Shown here: positions 20,985 to 32,399 of the stretch, one piece after another
How the letters are laid out: every line of letters starts with the position of its first letter
Position numbering within the stretch: position 1 is the first letter of the stretch
Assembly (NCBI GenBank): GCA_037367355.1
Contig: CM074699.1
Location: 2,914,001 to 2,978,000 of the forward strand
Direction: 5' to 3'
Source: Neoscytalidium dimidiatum
Taxonomy: Eukaryota; Ascomycota; Dothideomycetes; Botryosphaeriales; Botryosphaeriaceae
DNA: 64,000 bases
The notes under the pieces: model-generated
Told to the model about the DNA's origin: nothing
Databases searched by the model: none
Seen by the model: the letters and a program-made list of their open reading frames with translations, nothing else
Made by a program: the position numbers and the translations under genes

Positions 20985-22894
20985 GGGGAGGAGAAGGGCA
21001 AAGGCCATTGCGGGCCGCAATGGAATGGCGGACTGCGGAGAAGGGACCGGGGGGCTGGAGCGGAGGGGGCGGGCATGGGTGGAGTGGAACAAGCGGACAT
21101 ATCCGTCCGCTGGCGTTTTGGGGTCGGTCCGCCGGCACGAGAGCACTTTCTTGTTTCGGCTTGAGGAAAAAGCGCTCCGCCGTTCGGATTTGCCGTTGTC
21201 TTTTTTCTCTCCCTCCGGCCCGCAGCGTTGCCCTCGGTTGTAAATCCCTTGTTCCCGAGCTTCGTCGAGCTTCTCGGATGTTAACGACCGTTATGACACT
21301 ATGTACTGTACGTAAGAAAAGAAAGAGCAATATACCCACATTTTCTCCGTCTGCGAATACCCCATCGAGAGCAGCCTGAATCGCCTCATTTCGCACCCAG
21401 GCGGCACAAATTTTTTTTTTTTCTGCATGGCTTTCGGAATGGCGCGCTTTACGTGGGATCTCCGATGCAACGGGCTGCGTCCCGTGCGGTCTCTCCGATA
21501 TGCACGAATCCTGCTGCCCCTAACCCCCCCCCCGGCTCCCGACCAGAAGGATCAAACGAGCATGGATCGTCCGGGCCTTCCGTTGCGGGACGTCCTGCCC
21601 CGTCGTGTGGCCCCCTTCGGAGGTAATCTGCTGCGATTGGCAAGCCTGGCCGTACCTTGCAGCCTTGTGGCTGGACACTCGCACACTGCCCGGCCCCAGC
21701 TGCTTCGTGCAGCGCGACCGGCCGGTTTACGTGCGAAAAAAAAAAAAGGAAAATGCAGGCTGACCGGTTGGCGGGTCTTTTACTGTAGGATTCCTCCGGT
21801 CTCGGCGCGGAGGTGTGGGAGCGCGTGTGGTGGGTAGGGGTCGAGATGCGAGTTGGGGGCTGGGCTTTGCATGCTGGGGTGAGGTGATAGGGTGCAGGAG
21901 TGAGGCGCGGGCCGTGATTGCTGCTGCTTTGCGGACGCTTGAGAGAAGGGCTTCCAAGGGTCCAGAGATCGGCTGTGCCGCTCTGGCGGTGTTGGAGGGG
22001 AAAGATGTTACTTTTGGAGATGCGGATGGCGCGTGTCCGTCGGGACGATGCGAGCGTGCGGCACAGCTGCTTGGATTTGGTCTGTGCGGATCGCCATTGT
22101 GAACGGTGGAGTAGGAAACGTGACTGAGCAAAGGTCAACAATTTCGTATAGTAGTGTTGAGTCGACGTTCATATACCTCTCCTGACCCTGATTATGGAAT
22201 AGCGCACGAGGTCATTGCTGTGGTGAGAAGTCAATGGCAGGCAAGCGATGCGAAGTCGAACAGCTGAACCCATTACCGATGTCATGGGTGAGGCTCTTAA
22301 GAACCCTGGGTCTTTGTGAGCTGAGAAGGAGTGCTGAGAGGCAATATGGAAAAGAAAAATTGTCCTGGCGTAGTTTGATATGTTACCTGCTCGCTTGTCA
22401 ATTTTGAACTCGGAGATGAAGAAGATTGTTCAAGGATATTAATAGGGTGAATGCGGTGATCGCTAGTTACAACATCAAAAATCAATATAGCACGCACACT
22501 AAGTTGCACAACTAAGACTTTTTACACTTCAAGAGATACTTACTTTCCCCCCGTAAGCTGTGTCCCGCATGTTGAGTATGGATATTTCGTATGGGTTATT
22601 TGGCTATTGAAGGTGCAGTCACTCGTTGCTACCACTCCAGCTTCACTTCCGAATGGAGGTCCCGTGAGCATACATGATGCGTTGAATGATTAGAGTGTTA
22701 CGACAGCTAAAAGCGAAGCCTTTCCACGTGATTTCCGAAGCAAGCCAACCACACTAAGGATAGAGGCCATATTTACTGAGGTATTTATTCTCAATCCAAC
22801 GTCACTCTCTTCCCAGATCTTCTACCTTACTCCACCTCACTCGTTGATACCACTACACACCCTTTGTTGGTCTGGTCGCCATAGCTTGCTGAGC
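20985..22894. other. Intergenic, no gene seen
   Basis: 1.9 kb with a T-tract near 21411-21421 and an A-tract near 21737-21747. ORFs on both strands overlap one another and match no family. Confidence 0.45.
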
Positions 22895-24560
22895 ATGATG
22901 CTACCGCTTTTCTTTTTCCTCTTATTCACCCTCTCCCTCACTCTCGCAGCTCCTGGCATCAACCATGATGCTCTCTTTGCACGCGACGATAAGTTCTTCA
23001 TGGCCTCGATAGGCGATTCATGGGCCGCCGGTGCTGCTGTCAATGACCAGCAAAAGTACGACAGCAAGAACGATGACAAATGCTTCCGCAATAAGGATGC
23101 TTGGGAGGCTCAGATGGCCGGCGACAACACCTGGACGATCAATCCCATTGACTTCAAGTTCCTGGCCTGCTCCGGGGCCGATCTTAACATTCCGAGCGCT
23201 GGATATCCCGACAAGATCGGTAAACCTCACCTTCTGACTATGCAGCTTGGAGCGAACAATGTCCACCTCGCCGAGATAGTGCGCACTTGCATTTTCCTTG
23301 GTGACAACGGTGCGAACCCCGATAACAACTCTTCGTGCCTCGAAATTCTAGACAAGTGGCAGGTCTGGATCACTAGCGGCAATGATATCTCAGAGGGCCT
23401 CTTTACCGAGTTCAATGACGCCTTGGATGCCATCTCAGACTGGAAATCCGTCCGTAACAGGCAAGATTTCTATCTCTACGTCGTTGGTTACGCAGAGTTC
23501 TTCAATACATCTCCCGAGAGCGATTGGTGCAATGACGTGACCTTTGGGATGATTGGACATCCCAAACTAACCAAGGAGCTGCGGTACAGAATCAACAGTG
23601 TGGTTCACGAGCTCAACAGCATGATCGAGATGGTCATAAACGACCGACAGGGCGACTTTCCAATCAGGTTCCTCGACCCAACGGATCTGTTCACTGGCCA
23701 CCTCTTCTGCGAGCCACACCATTCCCTCAACGACCAGTACTTCTCCGATGATGTGTGGTTCTGGAATTCATCACCAGCCGACGACGACGGCACGACAAAT
23801 GTCACCATCCAGAACATGTGGATCCAGAAGCAGACCTTCGCGAACGGCAATAAAGCAAGCAAAGAGCAGATCAAAGCAATTGTTGGTGGCTCTGACCCTT
23901 ACTCCTCCGGCCGCACCTTCCACCCAAAGAAGAATGGGCACACGGCCATAAAGAATGGTGTGATCAGCCTGCTTGAGGCGAACGGCGTCCCTGGTGTTGG
24001 CAAGCCGCCGCCACCCCCTCCAGCGCCCTACGCGTCCGGTCGAGCTCTTATCCACGTCAAGGAGTTCTGGGGCTGTCCTTTGGATAGCTGGGACAACTTG
24101 TCGGTCGAAGTCGAGATGTGGGACCACGATGGCAAGCTGATCGGAAACATGACGGAAACGCACGCGAACGACAGTGCGCCAGCGAACGTGCGCAGCCTCC
24201 TTGAGCACACACTCGTCGTCACGCCTGAGTGGAAGGGCGAGAAAGGCGGGTACATCCAATTCGCGCTGGGCAACCTGTCATTCAACAGCATGGACGACAC
24301 GGACGTTAAGAAGGACACATATTGCACTGTCGGCGGATGGGATCCGAAACAGGGCCCATATTGCGCGGATGATGACGACGACGGCAAATTCGAGCCGGCA
24401 CTGAGATCAATGAGGCAGATGGATTGCCTTTTCCCTGCTGTAAGTTCTTACTTTTCCCCTCTTCTTTCCTTCCCTGAAGGAGCGGTCGCTGATGGTGTCG
24501 TAGCCTGACTGGCATGGTGGAAAGCCAACTGCTGAGATCCTTGCCGGCTCGTCCGCGTAG
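22895..24560 (+). CDS. Secreted SGNH/GDSL-type esterase
   Basis: The start at 22895 (a second ATG follows directly) gives a clear signal peptide, MMLPLFFFLLFTLSLTLAAP. Block I with the nucleophile is IGDSW near residue 38, LGANN provides the oxyanion Asn region, and FHPKKNGH carries the catalytic His. An acidic, Trp-containing extension follows a short poly-Pro linker. The frame stays open to 24508, but a GTAAGT donor at 24440 and a GTCGTAG acceptor ending at 24503 (64-nt intron) allow an alternative final exon ending at 24560, giving 533 residues. I prefer the spliced form. It should hydrolyse an ester in the extracellular space; the substrate is unknown. Confidence 0.82.
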
Positions 24561-26290
24561 CTGCCCTGCTGTCACAATTTTGGTCCTGACACCACGTCAA
24601 GGCTTCCGCAGAAGGTGAAAGTCTGGGATCTTGCGTCATTCTTTCTTTACACACTCGTCTTTGGCTCACTATACAAGTCTCCGCCCGTTCGTGGGGTCCT
24701 GGGTGCCAGAGGCTGGCTATAAAAGCTCTCTAGTCAGGACATAGTAGATAGATTAAAAGCTTGACGCTAATCCAGGGCGCAGACTTGCCTGCGACATTTA
24801 TTGATTCGTGGAGCTTTGGCTTCAAATGCAACTGGGACGTGACGCTGATTCCGGATCACTCTTCGACATATTTGAAGACTTTAGTTTGGATCCTAAGACT
24901 TCTGGTAACCCGGAGGAAAATCCCCTGTGTTTGATGCAAACGACGTCAATAGATTTGGAGGACTTCTTGGCATCTCGCTTTCAATCAACGCGCGGACTTG
25001 TGACATCTGTTGCGTCCAAAGTAAGTCCGGGATTTCCGTAGTTGCGGCTTAAAAAGAAGATTTGAAGCTCTGCTGTGATTTAGGAACCCCAGGAGTGCAA
25101 TGTTGGCCTGCACTCAGGAGCGGTAACAGTTTGGTCGTGGCGTTAGTTTAGTCGTTGCCGGGCGGGCGTGTTAAGCTGTGTAATGTTGTAATTACGTAAG
25201 CGAGCCCAGCCTCTTCAGCTTCCGCGCGTGAAGCCGCGTTCTCCCTTACGACTCACCCACCGCGTCGCAACCCCATCCCCATCAACCCATCAATCTATCC
25301 TCCCCGCATCGTTTCCATCTGTCGCTCATCTCCCGCATCTTCCCCTGCCTGCCTTGTACCTTACAAACGCCGTCCACGTCGCTGACGGTCGCGCTCATCG
25401 ACTGCGTTACCCCCAGCCACCTCGTTTCCGTCGCCGCCAGCATCATCACCATCGCTCTCATCCATCGCGTCTGTCCCCCATCCCGTCTCCTATCATCAAG
25501 CGCTTCCTTCGTGCATTTTCGATGGATGGAAAAGAGTTTTCAAGATGTGCGGTGTGTGATGGGCTAAGTTAGGAAGTTGCCGTCGCGCTGCTACCGACCC
25601 TTAGTTAATCCAACTCCCGCGTTGCGCGACTCTACCCGGCATCGCCGAAGACAAACCAGCCCGGTTATCTGCAGTGGCATGTCTGGGCACTTGGCTACAA
25701 ACTACCCCTCGGGACCTCTGTGCAGCGGTTCGGTTCTCCATCGCGAGGACCACTCTCACATGTTTTCCGTGGCGGTCGGTCGCGGCCTGGCTCTTTGAAC
25801 AGCTCTCAGAAGCTCTGCAGTGGCGGGTCTCCATACATCTAGGATTAGTAGAACTACATTCAGGGTCGCTGTGTAGCGGTTCGGTTCTCCACTGCGAGGA
25901 CTACCCTTCACGTACTCCTGCAGTGGTCGGTCTATGCTAGATTGGTAGCACCTCCCTCAGGGTTACGCTGCGGTTGGTCTGCTTCTCGCGAGTGGATCAC
26001 CCTTGATCGGGTGATCACATTGCCAGAGCAAGCTGATGGAGAACGCATGGGGTTTGAAGCAGTCACCCAGGCGCAAGTGTTCAGTCTCCTGTCTGTTTGC
26101 GTCTGGATGGATGCTTCAGCTCCCTATTGCAATCTGCCATCCAGGTTAGGGGTTTAGTTATATAGCATGAGTCAAAACTCTCAGTCTTGCAATGGATTTA
26201 TTTCGACAGTGATCACGCGCTGACTTCTTGCGTGCTCTTTCCAGTGCCTGATATTGTCATTTTCACGCCGTAGTCCAGCTGTGCTGCATC
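24561..26290. other. Intergenic, contains degenerate repeats
   Basis: 1.7 kb with no recognised gene. Imperfect tandem units at 25672-25980 are listed separately. The stretch 25228-25520 is C/T-rich and may be a long leader or promoter, but nothing ties it to the gene at 26291. Confidence 0.4.
25672..25980. repeat. Degenerate tandem repeat, three units
   Basis: Units start with CAGTGG at 25672, 25818 and 25921. Within the first two, the 17-mer AGCGGTTCGGTTCTCCA occurs exactly at 25724-25740 and 25875-25891, followed by diverged matching sequence (GCGAGGAC). The third unit is shorter. The unequal spacing (146 and 103 bp) shows indels since duplication. Confidence 0.65.
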
Positions 26291-28171
26291 ATGGCTACAG
26301 AGAGCGCAATCATCGATCTAAACGACTATGTGAATGAGCAAGTCCTGGCTGAATGGGTTGATGCGGACACCGGCAAGCCACAAGCCCTCGGAAGTCTGTC
26401 GACAGTCAATAAACAGGATGCCGGCTTGTCATTCAGAGTTGGTCTCGATTCTTCGCTCCAGCAGGCTTTCATTCGTCTTTCAATAAATGTTTCCACAAGA
26501 GTATCCGGACGACCACGTCAAAGGCAATTACTGTTGGTCTTGCCTCTGCATGCCCTTTCACCGACGGACTCCGCTTTTACCTACGAGACGTTTAGAACAT
26601 CTAGTCTAGGCATGTTGGCTCCAGCTATTCACGATGCTGGACTTACAGACTCGGGCTTCGTTATTTGCGCCCAGATCAATTTACGTGAGCCTGGGTATGT
26701 TCTCACGCCCAAATCAAACGCGAAGGCCCTGCGCCCCAGCACGTCGACCGCTGCCAGCCATCTCGCTGCCATGAAGTCTCTGTCTCAGGCGCTGTCCATT
26801 ACGCTTTACATCAAACCAAGCGACTACGCACGCCAGGGGCTAAGACTGATTCACGACTACCTTTACGACGATACTTTGAAGCAATATCCTCTCGAATGGG
26901 ACGACATGTACGGCGGACACGGCGCCCAGCTTGTTGAGTGGGACCAGTGTGAGCTGGGCGCGAAAGGCAAAGAGGCCGAATCAAGAGAGGAAGAGTTTGA
27001 GCCCCCGCCACCACCCTATGCGTCAGGACCGCAGGAGGAGCACCCGAGAACACCAAATCCGCCGCCTTTCGAATTTCCCCCATCGCCGGCATTCGTCCCA
27101 CCCCTGCTACTTTCTCCTACGCAATATACGCCTACCCCAGAGGTCCAAGTGGAGCAGAGCACTGCCCAGTCTTCTCCTCGATCTCTTTTCTCTCCTAAGT
27201 CCAATTTCTCCCCTCAGGAGATGCTCTCCGGATCCGGGGTCTGCACCATCCCCGCTACCCCAGATTGTCTCCCCGAGCTTCGTGCTCTGCTCGAAAAACA
27301 AGCCGCGCTTCAGAAGATGATGACCGACCAACACAACATATCCAACCCGCCAGAGACCTGTCGGAAACGCCCCGCTTCCCCTTCACTGGCAGCGTCTCCT
27401 GCCGCCCCGAACACCGCCACACGAACACGACCCGAGCCGCCGAAGCGCCTCTGCATGGTGGATAGCCCGCAGGCGCTCCGATCGCATCACATCACGACCG
27501 CAACCACCACCACCACCAACCCCGACCCCATCCTCCTCTCCCCCCTCCTCGACCTCCCCACCACCCCAGCCTTCCCCTCCTACACCGCCCTCCAAGCCCA
27601 GCTCTTCCCCCCTCTACCCGCCGCCGTCGCCGCCCCCGAACCTCTCCTCCTCCCCGAGCAAGAAGCCCCCGTCCAGCCACCCACCCCGCAACCCGCCGCC
27701 ACCACCACCACCACCACCCCCCTCACCGACTCCCTCACCACCCACATCACCGCCTGGACCGCCCGCGCCTTCGCCCTCAACCCCCACGTCTACACCCACA
27801 CCCTCATCGCCCCGCTCCTCCTGCCCCTCGGCAAAGCCGCCCGCGAAAGCGACGCCGCGTCGTTCCTGCGCCTGCGCGCCCGGATCGCCGCGCTGTTCTT
27901 CTTCGACCCGGCGGACGAGCGTGAGGAGGGGGTGGGGGATGCGGCGTTGGCGGAGGCGTACGTGGGCGAGCTGGAGGGGCTGGTGGCGTGGATGCTGGGC
28001 GTGGATGGGCTGGCGGACGTGCGGGTTTGGGGGGAGATGGTGGAGCTGGGGAGGGTGGGGAGGGCGTTGTGCGGGAGGGGCGTGGGCGTGGTGGAGGAGG
28101 AGGGCGCGGCGGAGTGGAGGTGGTGGAAGGGGGTTGTGCTTGGGAAGGTGGTTGTGGGGTTGGGGGCGTGA
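26291..28171 (+). CDS. Hypothetical protein with Pro/Thr-rich linker
   Basis: Single-exon open frame of 626 residues. The first ~220 residues look globular, with alternating hydrophobic strands (RQRQLLLVLPLHAL, SLSQALSITLYIKP). Residues ~235-500 form a low-complexity Pro/Ser/Thr-rich linker with PPPPYASGP and runs of Thr. The last ~125 residues are helical and rich in Ala, Leu and Trp. There is no signal peptide and no membrane segment. Codon use changes sharply in the last quarter to very GC-rich. No family was recognised, so no function is given. The layout, two folded ends joined by a disordered linker, suggests a scaffolding or regulatory role only as speculation. Confidence 0.75.
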   Translation: MATESAIIDLNDYVNEQVLAEWVDADTGKPQALGSLSTVNKQDAGLSFRVGLDSSLQQAFIRLSINVSTRVSGRPRQRQLLLVLPLHALSPTDSAFTYETFRTSSLGMLAPAIHDAGLTDSGFVICAQINLREPGYVLTPKSNAKALRPSTSTAASHLAAMKSLSQALSITLYIKPSDYARQGLRLIHDYLYDDTLKQYPLEWDDMYGGHGAQLVEWDQCELGAKGKEAESREEEFEPPPPPYASGPQEEHPRTPNPPPFEFPPSPAFVPPLLLSPTQYTPTPEVQVEQSTAQSSPRSLFSPKSNFSPQEMLSGSGVCTIPATPDCLPELRALLEKQAALQKMMTDQHNISNPPETCRKRPASPSLAASPAAPNTATRTRPEPPKRLCMVDSPQALRSHHITTATTTTTNPDPILLSPLLDLPTTPAFPSYTALQAQLFPPLPAAVAAPEPLLLPEQEAPVQPPTPQPAATTTTTTPLTDSLTTHITAWTARAFALNPHVYTHTLIAPLLLPLGKAARESDAASFLRLRARIAALFFFDPADEREEGVGDAALAEAYVGELEGLVAWMLGVDGLADVRVWGEMVELGRVGRALCGRGVGVVEEEGAAEWRWWKGVVLGKVVVGLGA

Positions 28172-29223
28172 AGATGTGTGTGCGTGCGTGCGTGTGTGCT
28201 GAGGATGGAGGGGAGGGAAGAGGGAGTTTGGTCGGGCTGGGTGGAGGGGCCGGGTGCGGTCGGAGGACTGCTTTGATTCTGGATCGTGGGCGCGCCCCGT
28301 TCTTGCTTTTTTTTTTTTTTTTTTTGGGATGGTGTCGCAGTGAATGATGATGGTGGACAGGAGGATTTTCCGTAGCGTTATACCATTTCTGCTTATCGTG
28401 CTTGACCAATACGATCGAATTCCACTAGCTCTTGCATTTCTAATCCTCATGCTGGGTATTTGTTCCGAGACGAGAGGAGGCTGCATGCACTATGAAAACG
28501 AATCATATACCCCGATTGGACGACTCGAATATGGTTTGCCTCACTGCTATTTCAAGCCGTTTGTTGTAGGGCTTCTCAGCCACACCTCGTCAGCGATTGT
28601 TGCTTTTCGACCGCACGGATTTTGGTTCGCTAATCTCGGAGTCTCAAACTGAGAACGGATTTCCTGCATAATCCGTCGTTATTAGAGCAGCTAAGTACAT
28701 ATATATTCAGACTGACTGTGCTGTATGCGAGGAGGAGAATTGCGTGAGGGGGCTTCATATGCGTGTTGAGCCAAGTAGAGAGTAGAAGCAGGTGCGCGGA
28801 TGTGACTTGCGAAGAAAAGAGGAGGTATTCTCGGTCTTGATGATTTTTCGGCTCCTCAAGGCGGCGGCTACATTGCTCCCCTTTCAATCCAATAATGGCT
28901 TGCTGGCTAATCGGATGGCTGCATAGTCATCATAGACCTTTCTTCAGCTGAACGCTTCTTTTTCTTTTCAAGCCAGTTTCATGCGAAGCAGCTCGTGGCG
29001 GGGCAGCTGAATTACGGTTCGTCTTCAGCACTTATTGCTTTTGTGACGCACGGATTCGGACTCACGGCCTTTTGCCAACATCAAGACTTTTCCCTTGGCT
29101 TCTCCGAGGTTGTAACGCCTAATGAAATTTCCTCTTGTTTGTTTATTCTCTCTTCAGCTTTTGTGTAATATTGGGTTTCATTTGTGTTTTCAGCTGTCGG
29201 ACATATTGCCTCACGAAGTTGCG
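28172..29223. other. Intergenic with a 19-nt poly-T tract
   Basis: About 1.05 kb. A homopolymer of 19 T lies at 28307-28325, shortly downstream of the preceding stop codon. No coding region is convincing. Confidence 0.5.
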
Positions 29224-29231
29224 TATATAAG
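29224..29231 (+). promoter_or_regulatory. TATA box of the membrane-protein gene
   Basis: TATATAAG lies 82 bp before the preferred start at 29306. Transcription starting some 25-40 bp downstream would exclude the earlier in-frame ATG at 29243, which is why the later ATG was chosen. Confidence 0.6.
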
Positions 29232-29305
29232 CTCGTCTATTAGTGCAGAACTTTACATCCGCACAACCTGATCGTCTCTCCGATCCATTACTCAAGTTAT
29301 TGGAG

Positions 29306-30228
29306 ATGCTCTCACCTTCCAAGTATCTTGCATTTCTATCTCTAGCGTTCATTGTTTGTCTTTTCCTTCTCATGCAACCGCGAGCAGCTATGGAACCACG
29401 TTTCCAATCTCGAAGTGAGTCCTGCCAAAGCTTCACCGGAAAGCCTGACTTCTATGGGTTGGGTGTCCGAATTGGCATTTATCTCCAGTGGTTTTCTTCG
29501 CTGTGCGCCTACCTGTTTCTGCCAGACCAAATCGAGGATGTTCGGACGTCAAATTCCATATTCAGCTTCGCCCTTCTTCTCGCTGTAACTGTTGCAGCTG
29601 CCGACCATACGCTCAATCCTGTCGAAGCATACATTCTGATGGTCATGGGCTTTGCCTTCATCAAAGCAGTTGGTATCCTCGGAGCACTGGTTTCGACGTC
29701 ACTACTGGTACTCCTTTGGATATGTCTTATGCTGCTTCAAGTAAATGGGACTTGGAGCGTTCGGAGCCTGATTCTGCAGATTAGCCAGCCAACCGCTGAA
29801 TTTTTGATTACATCACTATCACTGAGTATGATTGCCTATATCGCTTGCTTCATTGTTTTCGTTGAGAAGACCATCTCTGGAGCCGCTATACGTGGGATTT
29901 ATGAAGTTCGATCTACCGGGCAGCTGATGCCTTTGGTTATTGGCTTGTATTCCTTCTGGAAAACTTGGATGAAGCTCTTGGGACAATATATCATTACTCA
30001 TGTAGTAAGTCAGGTATGTTCACGACTTGCCCGAAGCAAGCTGCTCACTATGGAATGCAGAATCAGACAATCCGGTTTTTTAAGCCAGACATTGAAGCCA
30101 ATAAGAAGCACACGGTCGGAGAAAGCAGCCATAGTAGTTTTGACACAAAAGAAGACAAGAAGTCGACATTAGTAAATGTTTCTGAACTCAGTGTCAGCGA
30201 TTTGCATCAGGACGGGGCCAATGTGTGA
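29306..30228 (+). CDS. Multipass membrane protein of unknown function
   Basis: Two exons, 29306-30013 and 30061-30228, with a 47-nt intron (GTATGT to TGCAG), giving 291 residues. A first membrane segment or signal anchor (YLAFLSLAFIVCLFLLM) is followed by PDFYGLGVRIGIYLQWFSS, a pattern I associate with a family of fungal membrane proteins of unknown function. About six hydrophobic segments follow. The second exon adds a hydrophilic, charged tail rich in Ser, Lys and Asp, probably cytosolic. Without the intron the frame ends nearby at 30172 with a poorer tail. No catalytic residues were recognised. Confidence 0.75.
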
Positions 30229-30776
30229 ATTGGTGATCGGGAATCGGGGTGCTCAAATTCCTTGGGCCTGAATGTAATTCAACGAACTGGAGGAAAGGCT
30301 TTGCTCAGTGTCAGCTAAATGAACGTTAAGATGTTGCGAAACCATACGCCAGAATATCATTTTCGCCATGTAGTAACACCGGACTATGCTGAAGTGACAG
30401 CAAGGAGCCAACAGTGATTCAAAAGCCACTAAGAAAATGAAGGAACTGTTTTTGTAGTAGCGCCAACCATAATTCTCCAACAACGAGGCTGAGTAGCACG
30501 TGCGGCGTGTCAGACGTTCTTTAGGCAGCCGCGTCCCCCACTTGACGCGTCAAACCTCCCTTTCTTTGATTCTCCTTTCGCTAAAAGCTACAAAACCACG
30601 GGCATCGACACCTTGACCTACACCAATTTTTCCTATCTACAACGACTCCGAAGGCCCAAAACCCGTCTGTCGATCTGCCGCGCTCCGTCCCCGCACCTCA
30701 CACTAACGCGCTGCAGGGTCCAAGCTCCATCGCCCAAAAAGCTCTGTAAATGAACAGATAAATCTCACCACCAACC
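30229..30776. other. Intergenic, no gene seen
   Basis: 548 bp. Its 3' part is C-rich and probably contains the promoter and leader of the small membrane-protein gene. No element was recognised. Confidence 0.4.
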
Positions 30777-31226
30777 ATGCCTCTTTCGCAATCCCCCCTT
30801 CTCACCCTCGCCTCCAACGCCTTCGCCACCATCTTCATCGGCGTACGCCATACCTCTCCCTCCCCCTTCCTCTTAACCAATCCCACACTGACCATCTCTC
30901 CCCCTCCACAGTTCGGCATCAACGCCATGTTCCGCCCCGCCCACGCGCTGTCCATGTTCGCCTTCGCCTACCCGACCGACGCCGCCCAGCGCCAGCTGAT
31001 AGACCATCTGATGATCGTCTACGGCGCGCGCGACGTCTTCATGGGCCTGGCCATGTACGCGGCCGCGGCCTTCGGCAGCCGGCGCGCGCTCGGCGCCATC
31101 GTCCTGGCGGGCAGTGCGGTCGCAGGCGTGGATGGAGTGGTGTGCAAGATGGCGGGCGAGGGCGAGTGGCAGCATTGGGGGTACGCGCCGATTCTGACGG
31201 TTGTGGGGGCGCTGCTCATGGGGTGA
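30777..31226 (+). CDS. Small membrane protein, DUF4267-like
   Basis: Two exons, 30777-30842 and 30912-31226, with a 69-nt intron (GTACGC to CCACAG), giving 126 residues. Four hydrophobic segments are visible: the N-terminal LLTLASNAFATIFIG, then YGARDVFMGLAMYAAAAFGS, ALGAIVLAGSAVAGVDGVV and APILTVVGALLMG. The YGARD segment and overall size fit the four-helix DUF4267 family of fungal integral membrane proteins, whose function is unknown. The same stretch also reads open without splicing, but that puts Pro/Ser-rich residues inside the first helix. Confidence 0.7.
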   Translation: MPLSQSPLLTLASNAFATIFIGVRHTSPSPFLLTNPTLTISPPPQFGINAMFRPAHALSMFAFAYPTDAAQRQLIDHLMIVYGARDVFMGLAMYAAAAFGSRRALGAIVLAGSAVAGVDGVVCKMAGEGEWQHWGYAPILTVVGALLMG

Positions 31227-31337
31227 AGTGCTTGGTAGCTGGTGATCGCATTTGTCTGCATTTGTCCTACTCGCTTTCTGGTTGAAGAAAGTGGGGAATT
31301 GACGAGAAGTGGCGGAGAATCGACGGTCGATTTTGAA

Positions 31338-32379
31338 TTAGTGTAGGACAATCTGTACAGGTTCTTCCGATGCCAGTTTTAAGAAATGAGAGCAGTCGGA
31401 ACATCCCTTATTAGATGCACCACTGGGGGAACAATGCTTATGATACGAGACGCAATATAGATAGCACTCTCGACTCAGTCTATACCTGTTGTCTTGTTTT
31501 GATAACGCAAACAGGACACTGGCCCCTTCCAACTGCCAGATCTGATGTCCCTCAACAGCTTTAGACACGGAGAAGCCACTCGACATCCTGGTTCCGAATA
31601 GTGAAATCCCGCCTATTGGCGTGTGGCCTATCACTTCCCTCAATGTGTACAAGAAAGGCCAATTGCATTCTGCTCGATGTTGCCGGCAAGACCACTCGGG
31701 CGCAGTGTATTGGAAGTTCGCTTCTATTATTGCGTCAATGAATTGGCCGCGCAGGCAAAGGCCGAGCGGGATATCGAAGGTTGGCTCATCCATGCGTGAA
31801 TTCGCAAATAACAGAGACGTCAAGGTTCGTTGTGGATGATATGTTCTTTGAAGCTCTTTCCGGAGTGAGAGCCCAGCCTCCAACAACCAATCAGGCACCC
31901 AGGACGGGAGGCTAAAGCATGAATTTTCGTTATTACAGCTCGATAGAATGTAGAGAGAGCCTGTGATCCGTATCACTGACAGAGCCGTCTCCGTGGATAC
32001 TGCTTCTGGGGTCTTGGAATAATCCGCCGTTAAGCCGTAAGATTCGGGGGAGATCAGTATTTCAATCGAGAAGGTCGAGACACCCATGGGCGGGCACAAA
32101 CTCTCTTAACTTGAGCCGTATAGCTCCGGGTAAGTTCTTGCTTTGAGCGTCGAACAGCTCTGATTGGGAATCCTGCTAATCTATAGATGAATAAGGATCC
32201 ATCAAGAGAGCTGTTTTGGCATTCGCGATCTCCTGCAGAACCCATACTCGGGTGAACCACGGACGGCTGGCAGATCTTGGGAATGGCCGGGGAGGTTCCC
32301 CCTGCGAGTGCTTTTGGATTTCGCATAGGTTTGTGAGAACTTGGCTTGCGGTAACGAATATCTGAGGCATGAACCCCAC
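31338..32379 (-). pseudogene. HET-domain protein remnant, 5'-truncated
   Basis: Reading from 32379 downward, the segment RPWFTRVWVLQEIANA is the conserved core of the heterokaryon-incompatibility (HET) domain. It stops at 32176. A second open frame from about 32099 to 31338 contains GLTADYSKTPEAV, corresponding to the DYS(K/L)S segment that follows the domain in full-length proteins, and then LPSWVPDW, another common block. The frame is thus broken between the two parts (a missed intron cannot be excluded). Sequence upstream of 32380 turns into AT-rich repeat, so the first half of the HET domain is missing. Intact proteins trigger cell death after fusion of incompatible hyphae; this copy is presumably inactive. 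Confidence 0.75.
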
Positions 32380-32399
32380 TTGATGACCTCTTTCGGCTA

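Noticed and set aside
20367..21396. Long minus-strand ORFs over the end of the siderophore transporter
   Set aside because: Arg- and Cys-rich antisense readings; the plus strand encodes the transporter's last exon.
21449..22141. Minus-strand ORF of 230 codons in the intergenic region
   Set aside because: Low-complexity composition, a homopolymer-coded Phe run and no motif; probably chance.
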